Positions 22,064 to 36,506 are shown, numbered from the stretch's first letter. The stretch is DNA of 64,000 nucleotides from Centroberyx gerrardi (GCF_048128805.1 NC_136010.1:15293980-15357979), one strand, 5' to 3'. Made by a program: numbers and translations. The notes: generated by a model from the letters alone, not told the origin.

Positions 22064-24941
22064 TCACATCATTGTTTCTACAATGGTGTGGGTGGGCTTG
22101 ATCAAGCCATTGTTCCCATTTGGGTCCAGGGGCTGTGTTAGCTCGCTGCCCTTCAGGCTGTACTCTTTGGGGCGAGAGCTCGCGCCTCCCTTCGCTGGGG
22201 CTGCCACCGCTTTGATCCTCTGTGGGCGAGGAAGGAGACACAGAGAGGAGACGAGAGATTGTTGGTGATAATGTTAGAAACTGGGGCAGTAAAGGGTGTA
22301 AAATTACTGTAAACATACATCATCAAATATCACATCTACAGTTCTGCCCTACAAAGGTAAACAGCAGTCACTATTTTTTGTGTTTTTCAAAGGTCAAACA
22401 CAAGTTTAGATTTCATGTAAAGGGATTTCATGAAATGGCATCTTAACTTCTTGATTTGATTAATTTCCTGTTGAAACAGGATGTTGGGGCAGGACATAAC
22501 ATGGGGAGGGATCATTCAAAAAGTCTAAACCAATGGAATGAGTCAGGGAGAGAAAGGCAATTTTATTTGATGGGAAGGGTGCGGAGGGGCGGGATTGTTC
22601 AAAAATTGGTTTATTGGTTAGAAATCTATAGTATATTTATGCCTACTGGTGTAGCATGAGGTCACCATGAAAGATACTCAAGAAAGTAAAAGTAATGGGA
22701 GTTCATTTCATGGGGACTTAGACCCATAGATGCTGCTAAACAATATTATCCACCAACCACCACTACCAAGAATCCTTATGTCAGGACAGGAGATAATGAA
22801 GACCACGTAATTTTTCTCAGTTTCACTCTGTCTTGGTCTTATAAGTTACTGCTCTTTAGCTTTATTGGGCAGATTTGTGTGTGTAAAATCATTCGAGCCA
22901 CGCAGCTGCACATATATGCGACAGATTCTTCACTATATACACCATGTTCATGCATTCTTGGCTCAAAACAGATCTGTTTACCCCCTGCAGTGAACCACAG
23001 GAGGGTCGTGTCAGCCTACCTCGATCAGGGGTCCCTCAGACTGCAAGATCTTGATGACCATCACCATGGGGATGCAGATCATGGAGGCTAGGGCCAAAGA
23101 CCAGCCCAGGCCGATGGACCAGTCGGGGTACTCATACACCTTGTTGTAGGTCAAGGGCTTGTACTTCACCAGGGAGAAGACGAAGCAACCCTGGGAGGCA
23201 AACACACGCCGTTCAGTACAGGATGTCTCTTTATGAATAAGCTGCATGAATGTAAGAAAAAAAAACACTGAAATTGCTGTTGAAACTCACCATACAGAGG
23301 ACAGGAGTGATGATGGTCCAGCTCCATTTCATCCACGCATTTGGTCTGTAGCCAATCATATCCTCAATTCCATCATAGAAATTATCGACTCCTACCCGAC
23401 AGAAAGAGAGCAGGGAGGGTGTGAGTAATGGCATGCATTTCTGCAGCGTTGGCCAGCATGATGAATATTGCATGACGAAACGCCATCGATTTGGAAGCAG
23501 CTCCTCCTTTGTTGACTGACCCTCATATCTACCTTTGGAAATGAGCGGGTTGCGCTACCCCCATCGCTCTCTGTCTGCCCTAAACTGCAGCATAAGTTTC
23601 CATAGGGTCACATGTCATGGTATCAACAATCTCCCTGTTGTCTGTGATGAAATGGAGCCAGCTTCTATGTGATATTATTGCCTCATTCAAAAGTATGCAT
23701 AATAATAGCAACTATTATAATAGTGATAAAATAATGCTTCCAAAAGTGGCATGTAGTACACAGAGCCTCGTTCTCCTCCACCAAAAAGGTCACTGTGAAG
23801 AGGTGCTACTGTTCTATGTAAAACGCCCACAACGCCTGTGCCAGAAGCCAGTTGAAGTTATTTACTATTGACATGGAAAGAACCACAAGGGCACCTTTGT
23901 TTACCGCCATAGAGATCATTTGTGTTGTTTTTAACTCTCTGGGATCATTACTTTGACTAATGACACGCTTTGCAGCGACTTGTTACAAAGCCGAGATCGT
24001 TTCACTTACCATAAACCCAGGCTACAGCGATACATTCAAAGAATGCAACCCACAAAAGGCACACACCACTGGCTGCATAGTAGTCAAAGAGTTGAAACAC
24101 ATACATGCCACCCTGAAAGGAGAGAAAACAGCATAAATTACGTCTCAGACATGTACAGGGAGAAAGAAAAGTCACAGAGAAGGAGGGGGAGGGAGGGGGC
24201 ATAAAGTAAAGGCAGAGTGGGTGGGGGTGTCGGTGGGGAAAAAAGAGGGAGAGTGATACACAAGAATGCTGGCTCTCTGCCAACAGTGGTAGAGTTCAAC
24301 AGGTGCTGAAACGTCAGTGAAGTACGGTTAATTGCTAAACGGAAAACGGCATTCCGAATTGTTCCATTCATGATGTCAAACACACAGGATGCGAGTGGCG
24401 AGTGTGGTAGAAAACCATATTTGGTCGTAACAATGCAGCAGCCAAAAAGGCAAGTGGAAAGTCTGTGGTGTTATCTCTCGTGTTGATCCGAAGGCATCAA
24501 CTCTCTTTTTTTTTCTTTTCTAAACAGGATAAGCAAGAAGTAACAGTGCAGAGTTACTGTTGGTGAACTTACTTCTGTTACCATGGCAAGTCCCAGGAGA
24601 TAGCTTATGGAACACATGACAGCTATAAAGATCTCTCGCCGGTAACCCTTCCTTAGGAGGGATGGATACAGATCCACAATGGAGGTGATCTGTCCTTCCA
24701 CTTCAACAAACTGTAGGGACAAAAGCAACCATTAAGTTCTCAGAAGGGGGGAAAAAAAACAAAAAAGTCAATGTCTCTTTCTTTCTACATGCAGTTCTTG
24801 TTTTGCCTCTACAAACCAGTGATTAGAGAATGAGTGCTGTCTTTGTTGGGCAGTAATGAGACTTTAAACAGCGCTCCTCTCTAGAACACTGGCTCTTGCT
24901 AGCAAGACATAACAGTAACAAAACAACAGTGAGTCTCTGTC

Positions 24942-24985
<44 letters not shown>

Positions 24986-27900
24986 GCCTCTGTCTCTCTC
25001 TTCCTCTCTCACTTTCTCCTGTTCCACTTCACTGCCCCTTACACAGTCCATGCCATAAACTGAATAATTCAATACCAAGCTTGTTCAAGTCCCACGACTC
25101 TGATCCAGCAAAGTCTTTATGAGCACACACCAAGAACATGTGTTTTTTGTTCTTTTCTTTTTTTTCTTTGCGCAAAATCAGACAAACACGCCTCACATAG
25201 CAATGGCATGTATGTGTGAGCGATGATAACAATATTGCATTCAGCTCTACTGATCTGCATGAAATTTATGGTCAAAAAGTGGGCCCACACTCACACTCAC
25301 TGGCGCTATACTCTCCCGTGGAAAGAGCCGCGCCTGCATGAGTATTTACATGTGCTCAAATTTAGAGCATCGTCCTGATCTCGCATTTGGCTGAGATGAG
25401 TAGTTGGCCATGTGCGGGACTGAGTTAGCACAAGAGTAGAATTACACTTGGAAGCAGGAAATGTGATAGCGGGAGAACCCCTCTGGTGTACACTTGTGTT
25501 TTGTCTCTTCAGACTATCTTGTCTTAATCAACGCTCTGCGCCGCTGAGCGAACCTCCAGATCAAAGATAGATGGCTAGATTCTGCCAGCTAAAATGTCGA
25601 GCGCTGATTCATTCGCTTCTCAAAACATCATTTGTGATCTTAAAGGGCAACGTTCCTACCTCGATCCTCACTCGCTGCAGTCAAGTGTGGTAGTAAAATA
25701 CCTCTGTGGGAATAGGCTGGGTTTGAAATACTGTATAGACTGTTGGGCTGCTTCTCTAGTCTGTCAGTTATCTGAGATGTTGGAGGCGTTAGATGTAGAT
25801 CAGAGAGGCACTAAATCTGTTTTACACATTGGGTGTGACGGGAGCGCCCTACATTACCCCTGGAGGCCCAAGGGTCTATGTAAAGCTATACCCACCAAAT
25901 ATTCTGTACGTAGCATAACACGCACTGACCTGACTGTCGAGGCCCAGAAGCAGCAGCATGATAAAGAAGAGGACAGCCCAGAAGGTAGGCAGCGGCATCA
26001 TGGACACAGCCTTGGGGTAGGCGATGAAGGCCAAGCCGGGACCTGGAAGGAGAAAAGAGAGGGGATGGGGAGAAGGGGCAGAGGGCAGAATTAACCTATC
26101 TGTCTGATTTCAGCTTGGACGACATAAGGGGATCAAAAAAGATAGCGTAAATGCTGTGCTAGAGAGGCTCAGCAGAGGCACTGGCAATATTCTACAGGAA
26201 ATATATTCACATTCATTATTCATATTGTCTACAGGAAAGATATTCTAACTTGGCCAACCGTTGAGAGATGTTGACTAAAAGCTGCCTGGTGGTTGGCCCT
26301 ATGTGTTGAGTGGCTATGAGGAAAACATTCTCCAAAGAGGAAAAAAAAAAAAGCTCCTCGCAGTGTTTTGTCATTCTCTAGTACCCTGTACATGTTTACT
26401 TGCAGGACAAATATTAACAAAGCAGATGAGGTTTTTAGCAAAGCCATGAACTAACTCAAACAGGATGTAATAAGAGCATTAGACACAAAGTCAGCAATCA
26501 CATAAACTAGTGACTGAATCGTACAGCTGGGCAAAATGCATGTAATTACTCAATGCACAATATGGTTTTATTTATGAATTTCGTTCCTGTATTTGCATAT
26601 ATGATGAAATATCATGGGAAACAAATGAATAAAGGATTTGCACACGTTAACATGCCATTTCAGTGTTGTACACTTGTCATTGTCATACAGCCATAGAGTA
26701 GCTTAACTTTACATCGTAAGATTCAAGTTCCAGTCTAAAGATAGCCAGGGGTTTAATTTTGACTGAACAGAGCGAGCATGCTGAAAGAAGACGCATCTCC
26801 TTCAAAGTCCACTTAGAGTATCAAGGAAGGCAGAAACAGAACCGATGGCGTCCACCTCAGGAGATCCACAGCTTGTTACACAACTGGGCTTACAGTGCAA
26901 CGCTGTTGGTCAGAAATATCACTGGCGGAGAGCACAGCATACTTTATGACCCAACACAATTTTTATTGCGGACAAACTTGACACTGTAAAGAGTGCCACT
27001 TCTGTTGCTCTTTTGCAACAGACTGCAGAGACTACTGTGGTAGCATTAGCCGGATACTGTAAATCCTCACGGTGCCAACCTTCTTATGAATGTCCCCTCG
27101 TCAAAGCATGTAAAGCTACTGAATGACATGGTCAACTTGAACGTGGGACATGAGGACACCGGGTGCCTTTGTGTATGGTGCACCTGTAATAATGATGAAG
27201 ACCCAATACAGGAGCTCTTAAACCCTGCAGTTCATTGTGCAGCGGTGGCTAAAACACACAGCACGTCTTGACCAAGGCAGTCTAATCTGTCCTCAGAAGA
27301 GGTGGAACATAGATCATACCAAAGCAACAATTCTGTTTCTTTGAGGCTTTAATTCAAGGAGTGTGCAATTGCCGATACCTCTACATTTCAGCATCATCGT
27401 TTCGGAAACTTAATGTTTCAAGTTTTTTTTCCCTTCAGTTAAAATTTGCTGTTGTTGGACTAATTCACTTCTCAGTTTCCAATTGTCTGTTTCTTGTCTT
27501 TGTTTGGCAGCAGTGCCCACCATCACTGCCACCATCACCTTGGACCCTCGTACCTGACTCTGCCACATCGGCAATGTCCACCCCTTGCTCTTGTGCCATG
27601 AAGCCCAGGACGGAAAATATTGCGAAGCCAGACACAAAACTGGTACCGCTGTTGAGGCCTCCCAGCAGCAAACAGTCCCTATGTCACACATATGTCATGG
27701 AGGTTGTTAATTAACACAGGCGGAACCGAAGTTCCCATTTTTTTTTTTTTCACGCATCCGTCTCTGACACGTGTTGCTGTCACTACTACAGCCCCACTGC
27801 CCCGTGAAACACAACTCACCTGTAGCAGTTGTATTTGTATTTGTTGTAGCTCCCCAGAGATGTCATGGCCCCCAGGCAGATGGCATAGGAGAAGAAAATC

Positions 27901-30900
27901 TGGGTTCCCGCATCAATCCATACCTGAGGTGATAGCGGTGAAAGCAGATGCAAAGAGGCAGAGTTCATCGTCTGTTTGAATAGCAAGTCCCCACGGAGAT
28001 CTCTATTAGCAACTGATTTTCACAGTGTTCTTCAGATTAGATTAGATTAACCTTTTGCCCAATGAGATTTGGGGTTAAATTGAATTTACTATTTTGGAAA
28101 TTTTATCATGAGCTCTTTATAGATTGCTGATCAAATGTACAAATGATTGTTAACACTGGGAAAACAAGATCTTGATTAAACATATTGCGACCACTAATCA
28201 AATTGAATTGCAATGCAATAACAGTCACAGCACTTTCCGCAACAGCAGGGCTTTTGCAAAGACTCGTGCCTGAACAGAAAACATCAGAAATAGCAAATTT
28301 AATTTAGGTGATGGTAGATACGGTACCCTTAGCTCTTGAGCAGGATATAATGGTGAAATTGCGGTAATCTTATTGGAAACCTCATGAATCCCATGTACTC
28401 TATAAGGCATAGTTAAAACTCATTGCTTTCAAAGCCTCAATATTTCCATGGGACGCATGGGGACTTGCCAATGGAGACATGTTTACTGTCTTTTGTCGTT
28501 ATGCAGACCACTCCTGAGAATCAATCTAATTGAGTTATGTAACAAAAAAAAAGAACAAAAGAGCCTTGGGAGCCTTGCATTTAAACCTCTTTTTGCATTT
28601 AGACCACAATGATAAAGATTCTTCCACATTCTGGCTACCTGGAGACAGAGACATGTGATTGATATATTTGTAAGGGGATATTTGGGCTGATTAGGGGGCT
28701 GTGTCAGAGAAAAGAGGAAGAGGACTGGGGAAGTATTGAGTTTTAGATCCTACCTCTGGGTCCTGCAGGCGGCTCAGGTCAGGGTAAAGGTAAAATTTGA
28801 TCCCTTCAGCTGCCCCAGGCAGGGTCACCCCACGCACCAGCAGCACAATCAGCATGACAAATGGGAAAGTTGCCGTGATGTACACCACCTAGACAGGACA
28901 AAACCATTATTAGCCAAAAACAAGTAAAGACTTGCATTTGACTCTCCCTGTGGTAAACCCTTTCCTCTCCAATTTGCCATTTCTAACACTTGGGCAACAC
29001 TTTTTTCCACTGCAGGAGAAATACAATATTAAAATCCTGTTATGTGATTCAGTGATAGGTTGAGAAACAGTTTTACAGCTGCCTGCAAACTGTTTTTTGT
29101 TCACTCATCATGTACTGAGATGATTAATTCAGTGTTGTTAGTGATTGTTTACTACCAATTCGTCACACAATCAATACAAAAACTGCACCATCAGGTAAGA
29201 AGCAGCCGCCAACATGACAAAAAACTATAGGTGCTCTGTGAATCAGTGGACTTATGAGCATACCATGTAGTCCTGACTTGGGTTTGAGTTTGACTGATGA
29301 CCTAGAGTGCATGACATCTCCTCTCTCCTCTGCAATATGGCACTAAACCAAAAAGGTAAGCAGTATCACTTTCTGAACTGATATGTGTTTAAGGATAAGG
29401 TGTTAGAGTAAAGATTTAAGGCACACTTTTTACAACAATAAACCTTGTGTTTAAATAAGGAAAATAAACCACAAATAAGTCTTTATGAAGCCGTTCACAG
29501 AGGAGAAAGCTGATCAGTTTGCTCTCAAGCCACACAGTTCTCTCATGTGGTTCCTCCGGGGTGCTGGCTAAGGCCCAGAGACTGTCCCGCTAACAGAAAC
29601 AGAGAGAGGACTAAGGAGCTGCAGTCAACTGTATACAGTCGACAGTGAGTCTGGCCAAAACGTAACATCCAGTACAGTGCAGCAGCTTGCGCATCTAAAT
29701 CAAACAAATTAACTTGGCCTCCAGACATTTAGGTTTTCTGCGAGCAACAGTGCTTCATCACTGGCTTGTCAGGGTAAAGCGCAGGCCAAGCAGCATCCAG
29801 GCAACACAACAAGCACAGGATGTTTCTACACCACAGAACTCACTTTCCCAGTGGACTTGACTCCCTTCCAGATGCAAAAGAAGCAGATAACCCACACTGC
29901 CAGGAGACACAGGGCCAGGTCCCACTTCAGGGACCCCAAGTCCTCGATCCCAGTGGAGATGCTCAGGACGTTGCGTCTACACAGGACAGACACCCACATA
30001 ACAGGTTAATGGCAGCCTGTGGGAGCAGGCAGACTCAAAGAACAGACAGACTGAGCAACAATTTCAAAAACATTGCAGAAAGTAGGTTCTGTGATATCTA
30101 ACAGGAACAATGGGTTCATTATCTAAGAGGCTAATTAAAAATAAGGTAAATAAAAATGTTAGGTAAACAGACACATGGCTGTTGCCATTCTGTGCCGTCC
30201 TGAGCTCCAGTTTTCATCAATATACTTTTTGTCTTAAAGAGAAGGTGGAAAGTGTTCTGGTTTACTTATTTGAAGCTGGAAGCTCTAAGTCTGTATCAAG
30301 CATAAACACTTCATATACTACAGATCCTGATGAATTGTCATCATCAAATGCTAACATGTAACATAAAAAGTGAATGAAAAAAGATTTGGAGTTGGTATTT
30401 TAGTTGGACACTGCTTGGATTTGGATAATAACCATTATCCACCATTTGGATAATAACCTTTCTAAATACGGATATGTACACGTGAAGTCAACCCAGTGTC
30501 AGGGAACTAAAAGTGCTTATAAAAGTAAACTGTTCCTTTTGCAGGAAATGTGCCTGTTCAAACATATTTAGGCAAGCAAGGTAAAGTGGTTTGACTGCTG
30601 TATATTTGTTTATGTCTATGTCGCTGCCCTTTTGTGGGTGCAGAGAACAAGTGGATGTGCTGGCGTGTGTACAAGCGTGTATATTACACGTGTAGTGCGC
30701 GTGTGTGTGTGTGTGACACAATGGAGCTAGCCCTGCTGTCAGTGAATACTCACTCCCAGAACTCAGTGACGGGGGAGGTAAAGTTGGTGATATTGGCTGC
30801 TAGCCAAAGGGTCTTGTTCTTGCGGACTGTGTCCTCTACACAGTTTTCTGTGTTCCAGGGCTGCTTGCATTTTGCCCAGGGGAGCTCAGGCTGAAAGCAC

Positions 30901-33286
30901 TGAAACAGGTAGTAGAGTCCCCAGGCCAAGATCACAATGTAGTAGATGTTCAGTAGAGATACGATCACGATGGAGGCGTAGCCAATGCCTGGACACAAGA
31001 AAGACAGAGTAGATTTCACTATAAACTCACAAAAGATACCCTTGTGTTTTTATAAAATATGTCAATGAAACTGCTGGATGAGCAATAGAGCTGGATGACT
31101 GATGTGGAAAGAGGTACCAAACAACCTCAAAACAAGCTATCAGTGCGGAGCAGACACACTATGGGAAACACTGACGCACTGCCCCGGCTCTGATTCACAG
31201 TCATAAGAACTGAAGCCAGTGTATATCCACTAACACAGATAAAGAGGCTAAAGAACAACTAACTCTTTCAGTTCTTTTTTTTTTAAAAAAGGGAAACTTC
31301 CCTAGCTTGAGCCTGCTCTCTTCTGTAATAATGACCTTAGTGTTTGTATGCTATTTTTAGATGACTTTGGTCCGAACCTGGACACAGAAATCCCCTGTAC
31401 TCTTCCACTGCTCATGAGTATTTTTAAACTCATCACCTCTGTCAACCTCCCCTTCTCCCCCTCCTCATTCCCACATTCCACATGCAAACAGATAGACAAG
31501 TCAGTCCTGTGACAGGGGTGTGTGTGTGTGTGCGTGTGACTGAATGAGTGTGTGTATGTGCGTGTGAGAGCTTTGTGTGTGGCGAGGGAAGTCATGCTCT
31601 CCCTGTGTGATAAAAACACTCGTGGCTGGGGACAAACAACGGCTACTCGCGACAGGCCAGTTTGCGACCACCTGACGACTTTTCTCCCTCCACCACGGAC
31701 GCTCTGCCAGATGGACGGATGGCAGCCTGAGCGTTCCTTGAATAGCAGAGACCATCAGCAGCTGCTAGAGATCTGGTGCCGCCCAGTCCTTGTCTTCAGC
31801 TGCTCCCTACAGTTTCCTCTCTATTCATGTGAGGTCTGGTGTGAACATGAATAAGGGCGTCGCGGCAGCTGTTGGGGGTGCGGTGCAACTTTACATGTCT
31901 TCAGCTGTCAGTCTTACCTGCAGTGCTGAACTGGCAGCACGCTACGGTGTCTTATGGTATCAGTAAAATAACATCTTGCTGATATACTGTATATATAATA
32001 TGTTTATTTTTAGGTTTATTTCGAACAATATCCTATGAGAAAAGTTGAACTAAACAAAATAGGCGGATCCACACTGCGGCTCCAAGTCAAACAAAGGCCA
32101 TCATGTTTTCAAAGATGTTTGCCCCTTTATGCAGACCTGCTGCATGAGACTGTATCCATTGCTAGGCAACTTGAGTTAGGTGATTTTTTTCCCTAGTCTG
32201 TTTCCATGGCAACCAAGAACTCAGCAATCCGTTACACACCCAGATCTGCAAGCGCAAGAATGACTATATGTTTTTGTGTGCGCTTTTCAAGCATGTGTGT
32301 GCATATGTTTATCTGTGTGTGTATGTGTGTGTGTGTGTGTGTGTGGGTGTGGGTGTGTGTATGCGTATATATATGTGTATGCCCTATTTGAAGCCAGTTG
32401 TTGGTATTCAAATCTAAATATACTCATTCCATTCATCCTCCATGAGGTGCTGGTCTCTGCTAAATGTTCAGTTTGGAGGTGCTAATGCTCCTCCTCAGCT
32501 GTGCTGAGTAATGTCTTTTACACAACACAGAGCAGCCTAATGAAGTAAGAGTGGTCCAATTAAAATGGGAGGGAAACCTCAGCAGAACACAATGTCTGTA
32601 CAGAGTCTGGCAACTGAATACTGGACTGGAGCAGACAGAAAATCAGGACAGGACATCCTTGCATTACTGCAGAATTTCTGTACAGACCAGCAAGGCCATC
32701 GCTCAAGGGGAGATATTCAATATTCTTGGTGGGGAAGACGGGTGCTGTGATGCAGAGCCGGTATTCCTGCTTAGTGTGTGTGAGCATGTGTACAGTGCTA
32801 CAGTGTGTGTGGACTGACCAGTGAAGATGGGGCAGAGCTTGGCCCAGCAGGTGATCCCTCCCTCAGAGGTGTACTGGCCCAAAGCAACCTCCAGAAAGAA
32901 CACCGGCAGGCCGCCCCCGAACAGGAAGATGAAGTAGGGGATGAGAAATGCACCTGGGTAACGGACAGAGAAAGAGAAAACCCATCAAGACAGTGTAACA
33001 CTTTTTACCCCGTACACTGGCCGTATTTTGGTCTAATACTCTATGTCTGCTGCTTACCTCCACCATTTTTATAGCAAAGGTAGGGGAACCGCCAGACGTT
33101 TCCTAAACCGACGAAGCCACCAGCGACGGACAGGACAAAGTCGAGCTTACTGGCCCACTTCTCCCTCTGCGGAGGCTTGCCCTCAGCCTCGTCCTCAGGC
33201 CGCGTGCCGGGGCTCTTCCCCGGTGAAGGTTTCAGGGTGTCCTTGTGGAAATCCTTCAGACATTGGAGCTTCTCTTTTTGTGCCAT
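22064..33286 (-). CDS. slc6a6: Sodium- and chloride-dependent taurine transporter
   Basis: SLC6-family plasma-membrane symporter that takes up taurine (and beta-alanine) with Na+ and Cl-. Coding exons in transcript order: 33286-33058, 32953-32819, 30988-30754, 29976-29844, 28888-28754, 27923-27820, 27678-27554, 26042-25930, 24710-24573, 24112-24010, 23391-23291, 23190-23020, 22219-22064. They total 1,878 bases (625 residues plus TGA), against about 620 in mammals, and every junction keeps phase. TM1 carries [10 protein letters not shown] at residues 60-69. The large extracellular loop has the two cysteines of [12 protein letters not shown] and N-glycosylation sites NKT, NIT and NFT. IGYRP and the C-terminal VETMM match taurine transporters, as does the N-terminus [12 protein letters not shown]. 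The ATG at 33286-33284 lies one base inside an exon with acceptor CCACAG, so at least one 5' non-coding exon lies upstream. Confidence 0.95.
22436..22705 (-). repeat. Interspersed repeat, copy B (inverted partner of copy A)
   Basis: Reverse-orientation copy of the element at 19792-20075, sitting in the last SLC6A6 intron. It carries CCTGTTGAAACAGGATGTTG, GGGGCGGGATTGTTCAAAAA and TTTATTTGATGGGA, the complements of the copy A landmarks. Confidence 0.75.
24946..24981. repeat. CT microsatellite
   Basis: About 18 uninterrupted CT units in an SLC6A6 intron, followed by degenerate CT-rich sequence to about 25015. Confidence 0.9.
32313..32360. repeat. GT microsatellite
   Basis: GT units interrupted by GTAT and GGGT, in an SLC6A6 intron. 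Confidence 0.88.
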
Positions 33287-33287
33287 G

Positions 33288-36200
33288 CTGTGGAGGGCAG
33301 AAAGAGGAGAGATATGTAGATGCAATAAGGAGACAGACAGACAGACAGACGTGAGCTGGATAAGACACAGATAGGAGGGAGCATTAGGGAGATAATGCTG
33401 TCTCCTGATTGTGTTACAACGTGCTGTATAACCATTGTGTGTGTGATATACAGTTCTACATTGCTAATCTTGCTAATCTGCACCACTCAGGAATGGAGGT
33501 CATTCAGACTAGAGAAACATTCGGGTAACTGATATACGCTGAAATAGCAAGCAAAAGCGTATTCAAAAATGAAACGTATACGCACAAAAAGGCCCTGTGC
33601 AGATGAAATAAAAATTGCAGCTATGAACAAGGAAATTCAAACAAGCTCACACTGTTAATACAACAAATGTTGCATTACATGTATCATTTATTATGTCCAC
33701 TAGCAAAACCAGTCAGTGTGGACGTCTGGACTTTGAATGTAAGTTTCTACTGTAGTCATAACAGAGTAAAGAGGTGCAATGAGGCCCGCTGCTCAATTAT
33801 TCATTGTGTTTTTCTGTCTATGCAGTGTACCTCTATTCATAAGAGCCCTGAAATCCAAAGTATATTTCACAATAGTTTTGGACCAATCACAAGGTACTCC
33901 ATAAGGTAATGTGTTGTGATTAAATTTCTTGATTAAATTTAAAAACTTGTGCAGTGTGCTTGTCATTAATCAGGCACAACTCGTAATAATAAACTTCATA
34001 AAAACAAACAATACTTGGAAATTGCAAAAAAAAATTGGAAAAGCAAATTATGTTAGGGGAATGTCCACCCTAACTGAATTCAGAATTATCTTTTATTTTA
34101 TTCACTCTTTGCTTGCCTCCCTCAGTTCAGTGTCTTGCTCAACGGCACTTCGGCAGGGCAGAGGCTTGAACCTTCCTCACTCACTAAGACACCCTGCCGC
34201 CCCAATTAGTGCTGGTTTTATGGCTGAATAGAATATTTTTGGTTTTATGCCTAAATTATCTTCATTTTATAAAAGTGCTGCCATTTCTAAAGCTGAAAAA
34301 AAGAGAAGAAAATCAGCCTGGGGACAACAGCTACAAAGTCCTATCTGTGGTTTTATAACAGACTAGACCTGGCTCTGTTTTCTCACTTTAAATCCTGTTT
34401 CAGGGTGGACTTTGCTTTAATGTCCTCTACTCAGCGGGAGGCTCATTGTCACCGAGGGAAAAGGAAGGGAATGTCTGAATACGATACATGCCTGCGAGAC
34501 CTCGCCTGAACTTGAAGGAAAGTTATGAAATGTTATACTGAGCGACTTTCCCTTATGCTACAGTATCAGCAACGACTTGGCCCAATGTAATCCAAATTTA
34601 GAGAAGAAGATATCTCCCTGCATTCCCAAAGCCTTGGCTGTGCTCCGGAAGATACGAGAGCTTAAGTTCACAGAGTGTTTGTACTGTAAACCGCCTTTCC
34701 AAGAAAGACAGGATTTGTTATTACTGACTTAGGTATCCCATTTCCCAGTATGAGCCAAAGAGGAGCGAAGAACTCAAACCGTAATAGGGCAGGAATAACT
34801 GTGTAAGAAAGGACTTAGACATGTCGAGACCCAATGTGATTTAAGCTTCCTCTTGGCATATAATGAATGTTTCTGAATAAAACAAGACAAATAAAAAAAA
34901 CCTGTGATTAATTGTAAGCTATGTAATTAATTGTAATACTAGTGGGAAAGGTTTCCTCTTCTTTTGAGGCCGGTTCAGACAGAAAAGTAGTTGGCAGAAA
35001 CATGGAAACGGAGCAACATCAAAGACTTCCCTTGTACTCTTACCGGCTCCAAAATAAATTTGCATTGTGCTGCTCATTGAATCCCCATATAATTCAAGTT
35101 TTTTTGTTAAGAACAAATCGAAAGTGTAACATTTTTAACCCCTGAAGACTGATAACTCTAATATTATTTGTAACAAACAAATTAAATTCTGGCAAGCATA
35201 TTCTTTTATCTATTCTGCGGAAGAAAATATTTGCACATTAATTAGGATAATAACACAATCTGAATACAGAGTAACAATCGCTGCAGCAATCAAAGTAAGC
35301 ATTCAGGAACTGGCACTTCTCCCAGCAGGCACCACACAATACCAGATGAAGATTTCCCCCCCAAAAAACAACACATTTTGAAATGTTGCCATATCTAAAT
35401 GAATTCTCTCACTCTTCCTAACTCAATTACAGTCCAGTGGATCTGGACTCCACTGACGGAAAACGCGTTCCTCGTTCAAAACACCATTCAAAACTTTGTG
35501 TCTTTTCGTTTAATGAATGCTTGAACAACAATCCCCCCCTCGGTACCCGGCGGACCCGCTTTCCCCTCCGTCACTCTGTGCACACTCTGTTCTATCATTT
35601 TCTAGGTTTCCCCTCACTCTGTTATGCATGACAAGTCAACTTGAACCGCTTTCCACTCTCAAACCTCATTACATAACTGGATCAGCTCTTGCCCACTCTA
35701 TTTCTCTTCCACTCTCTCTCTCCCTATCCCGCTCTCCCCCTCTCTGTTGTTTGCTCAGTGTGCTTTCACCTGCTCGCTGCTGGAAGGCTGTCTGCCCGTC
35801 GGATAAGACTTAAGGCAAACAGTCCTTGGGATCAGCCATGTGACCCAGACACCCTTGACTAGAAATGCTCTATCCTTTATAAAAAAAAATAACCCATCCC
35901 AGCACATCACTACTGCTATCAGCCTGATTGAAACAACTCTTTCACTTTAAATCACTCACTGTTTATACTTAAGAATCCTGTCGATATGAATCAAACAAAA
36001 GAGTGTACAGTATTTGATGCCATCCAAACAGCACAGCCTTCCTGAATTTTATTTAAGCTTTTAACTTATGAAGAGACCCAAGACACTAAACTGCTTATGA
36101 TTCAACAATTGCTAAATCCACTCAAGGAGGGAAAAACCCTAAACTATACACATGCAGACATAGAAAAATCTTAGTTTTTAATTTCAGCAAAGCAATTTAG
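33288..36200. other. SLC6A6 5' flank or intron, no coding exon seen
   Basis: The coding exon acceptor at 33288-33289 implies an upstream SLC6A6 exon, but no donor here could be assigned with confidence. The DNA is AT-rich, with a CAGA tetranucleotide repeat (33332-33350) and one SINE-like fragment (34111-34203). Short open frames lack family similarity. Confidence 0.5.
34111..34203 (-). repeat. tRNA-derived SINE-like fragment
   Basis: On the - strand it reads GGGGCGGCAGGGTGTCTTAG, then GGTTCAAGCCT (a match to the pol III B box, GGTTCRANYCC, at 34172-34162), then GCCGTTGAGCAAGACACTGA. The phrase similar to TTGAGCAAGGCAC after a B box is typical of common fish SINEs. No A box or 3' tail was pinned down, so this is a fragment. 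Confidence 0.6.
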
Positions 36201-36503
36201 AAAACTTACATTTCCTTCATGGCTGCGACTATGTATAGGGTGCCTCTCTCTCAGCTGTCACCATTCCTCTGTACTGAATGCCTTTATGCCAACACAGTTC
36301 ACAAGAAGTGGAGCTGACAGCATGGCCCGCCCCCCGGCTAAAGACAATTAAATCCTATGTGGAGATTGGGCACAGCCTCGCAGTGACAGACAACTCAGAT
36401 ACTAACGTGGGGACTGTAAATTTCCACTTCCCACTCCCTGCCCACAAACATACACACAGCCAGGGACTGGGGCCGAGTGCAATGCCCTCTATGTGTCTCT
36501 CAC

Positions 36504-36506
<3 letters not shown>

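Noticed and set aside
25594-26094. A 166-codon + frame overlapping an SLC6A6 exon
   Set aside because: It is largely the antisense shadow of the - strand exon 25930-26042 extended into intron. Its translation matches no family.
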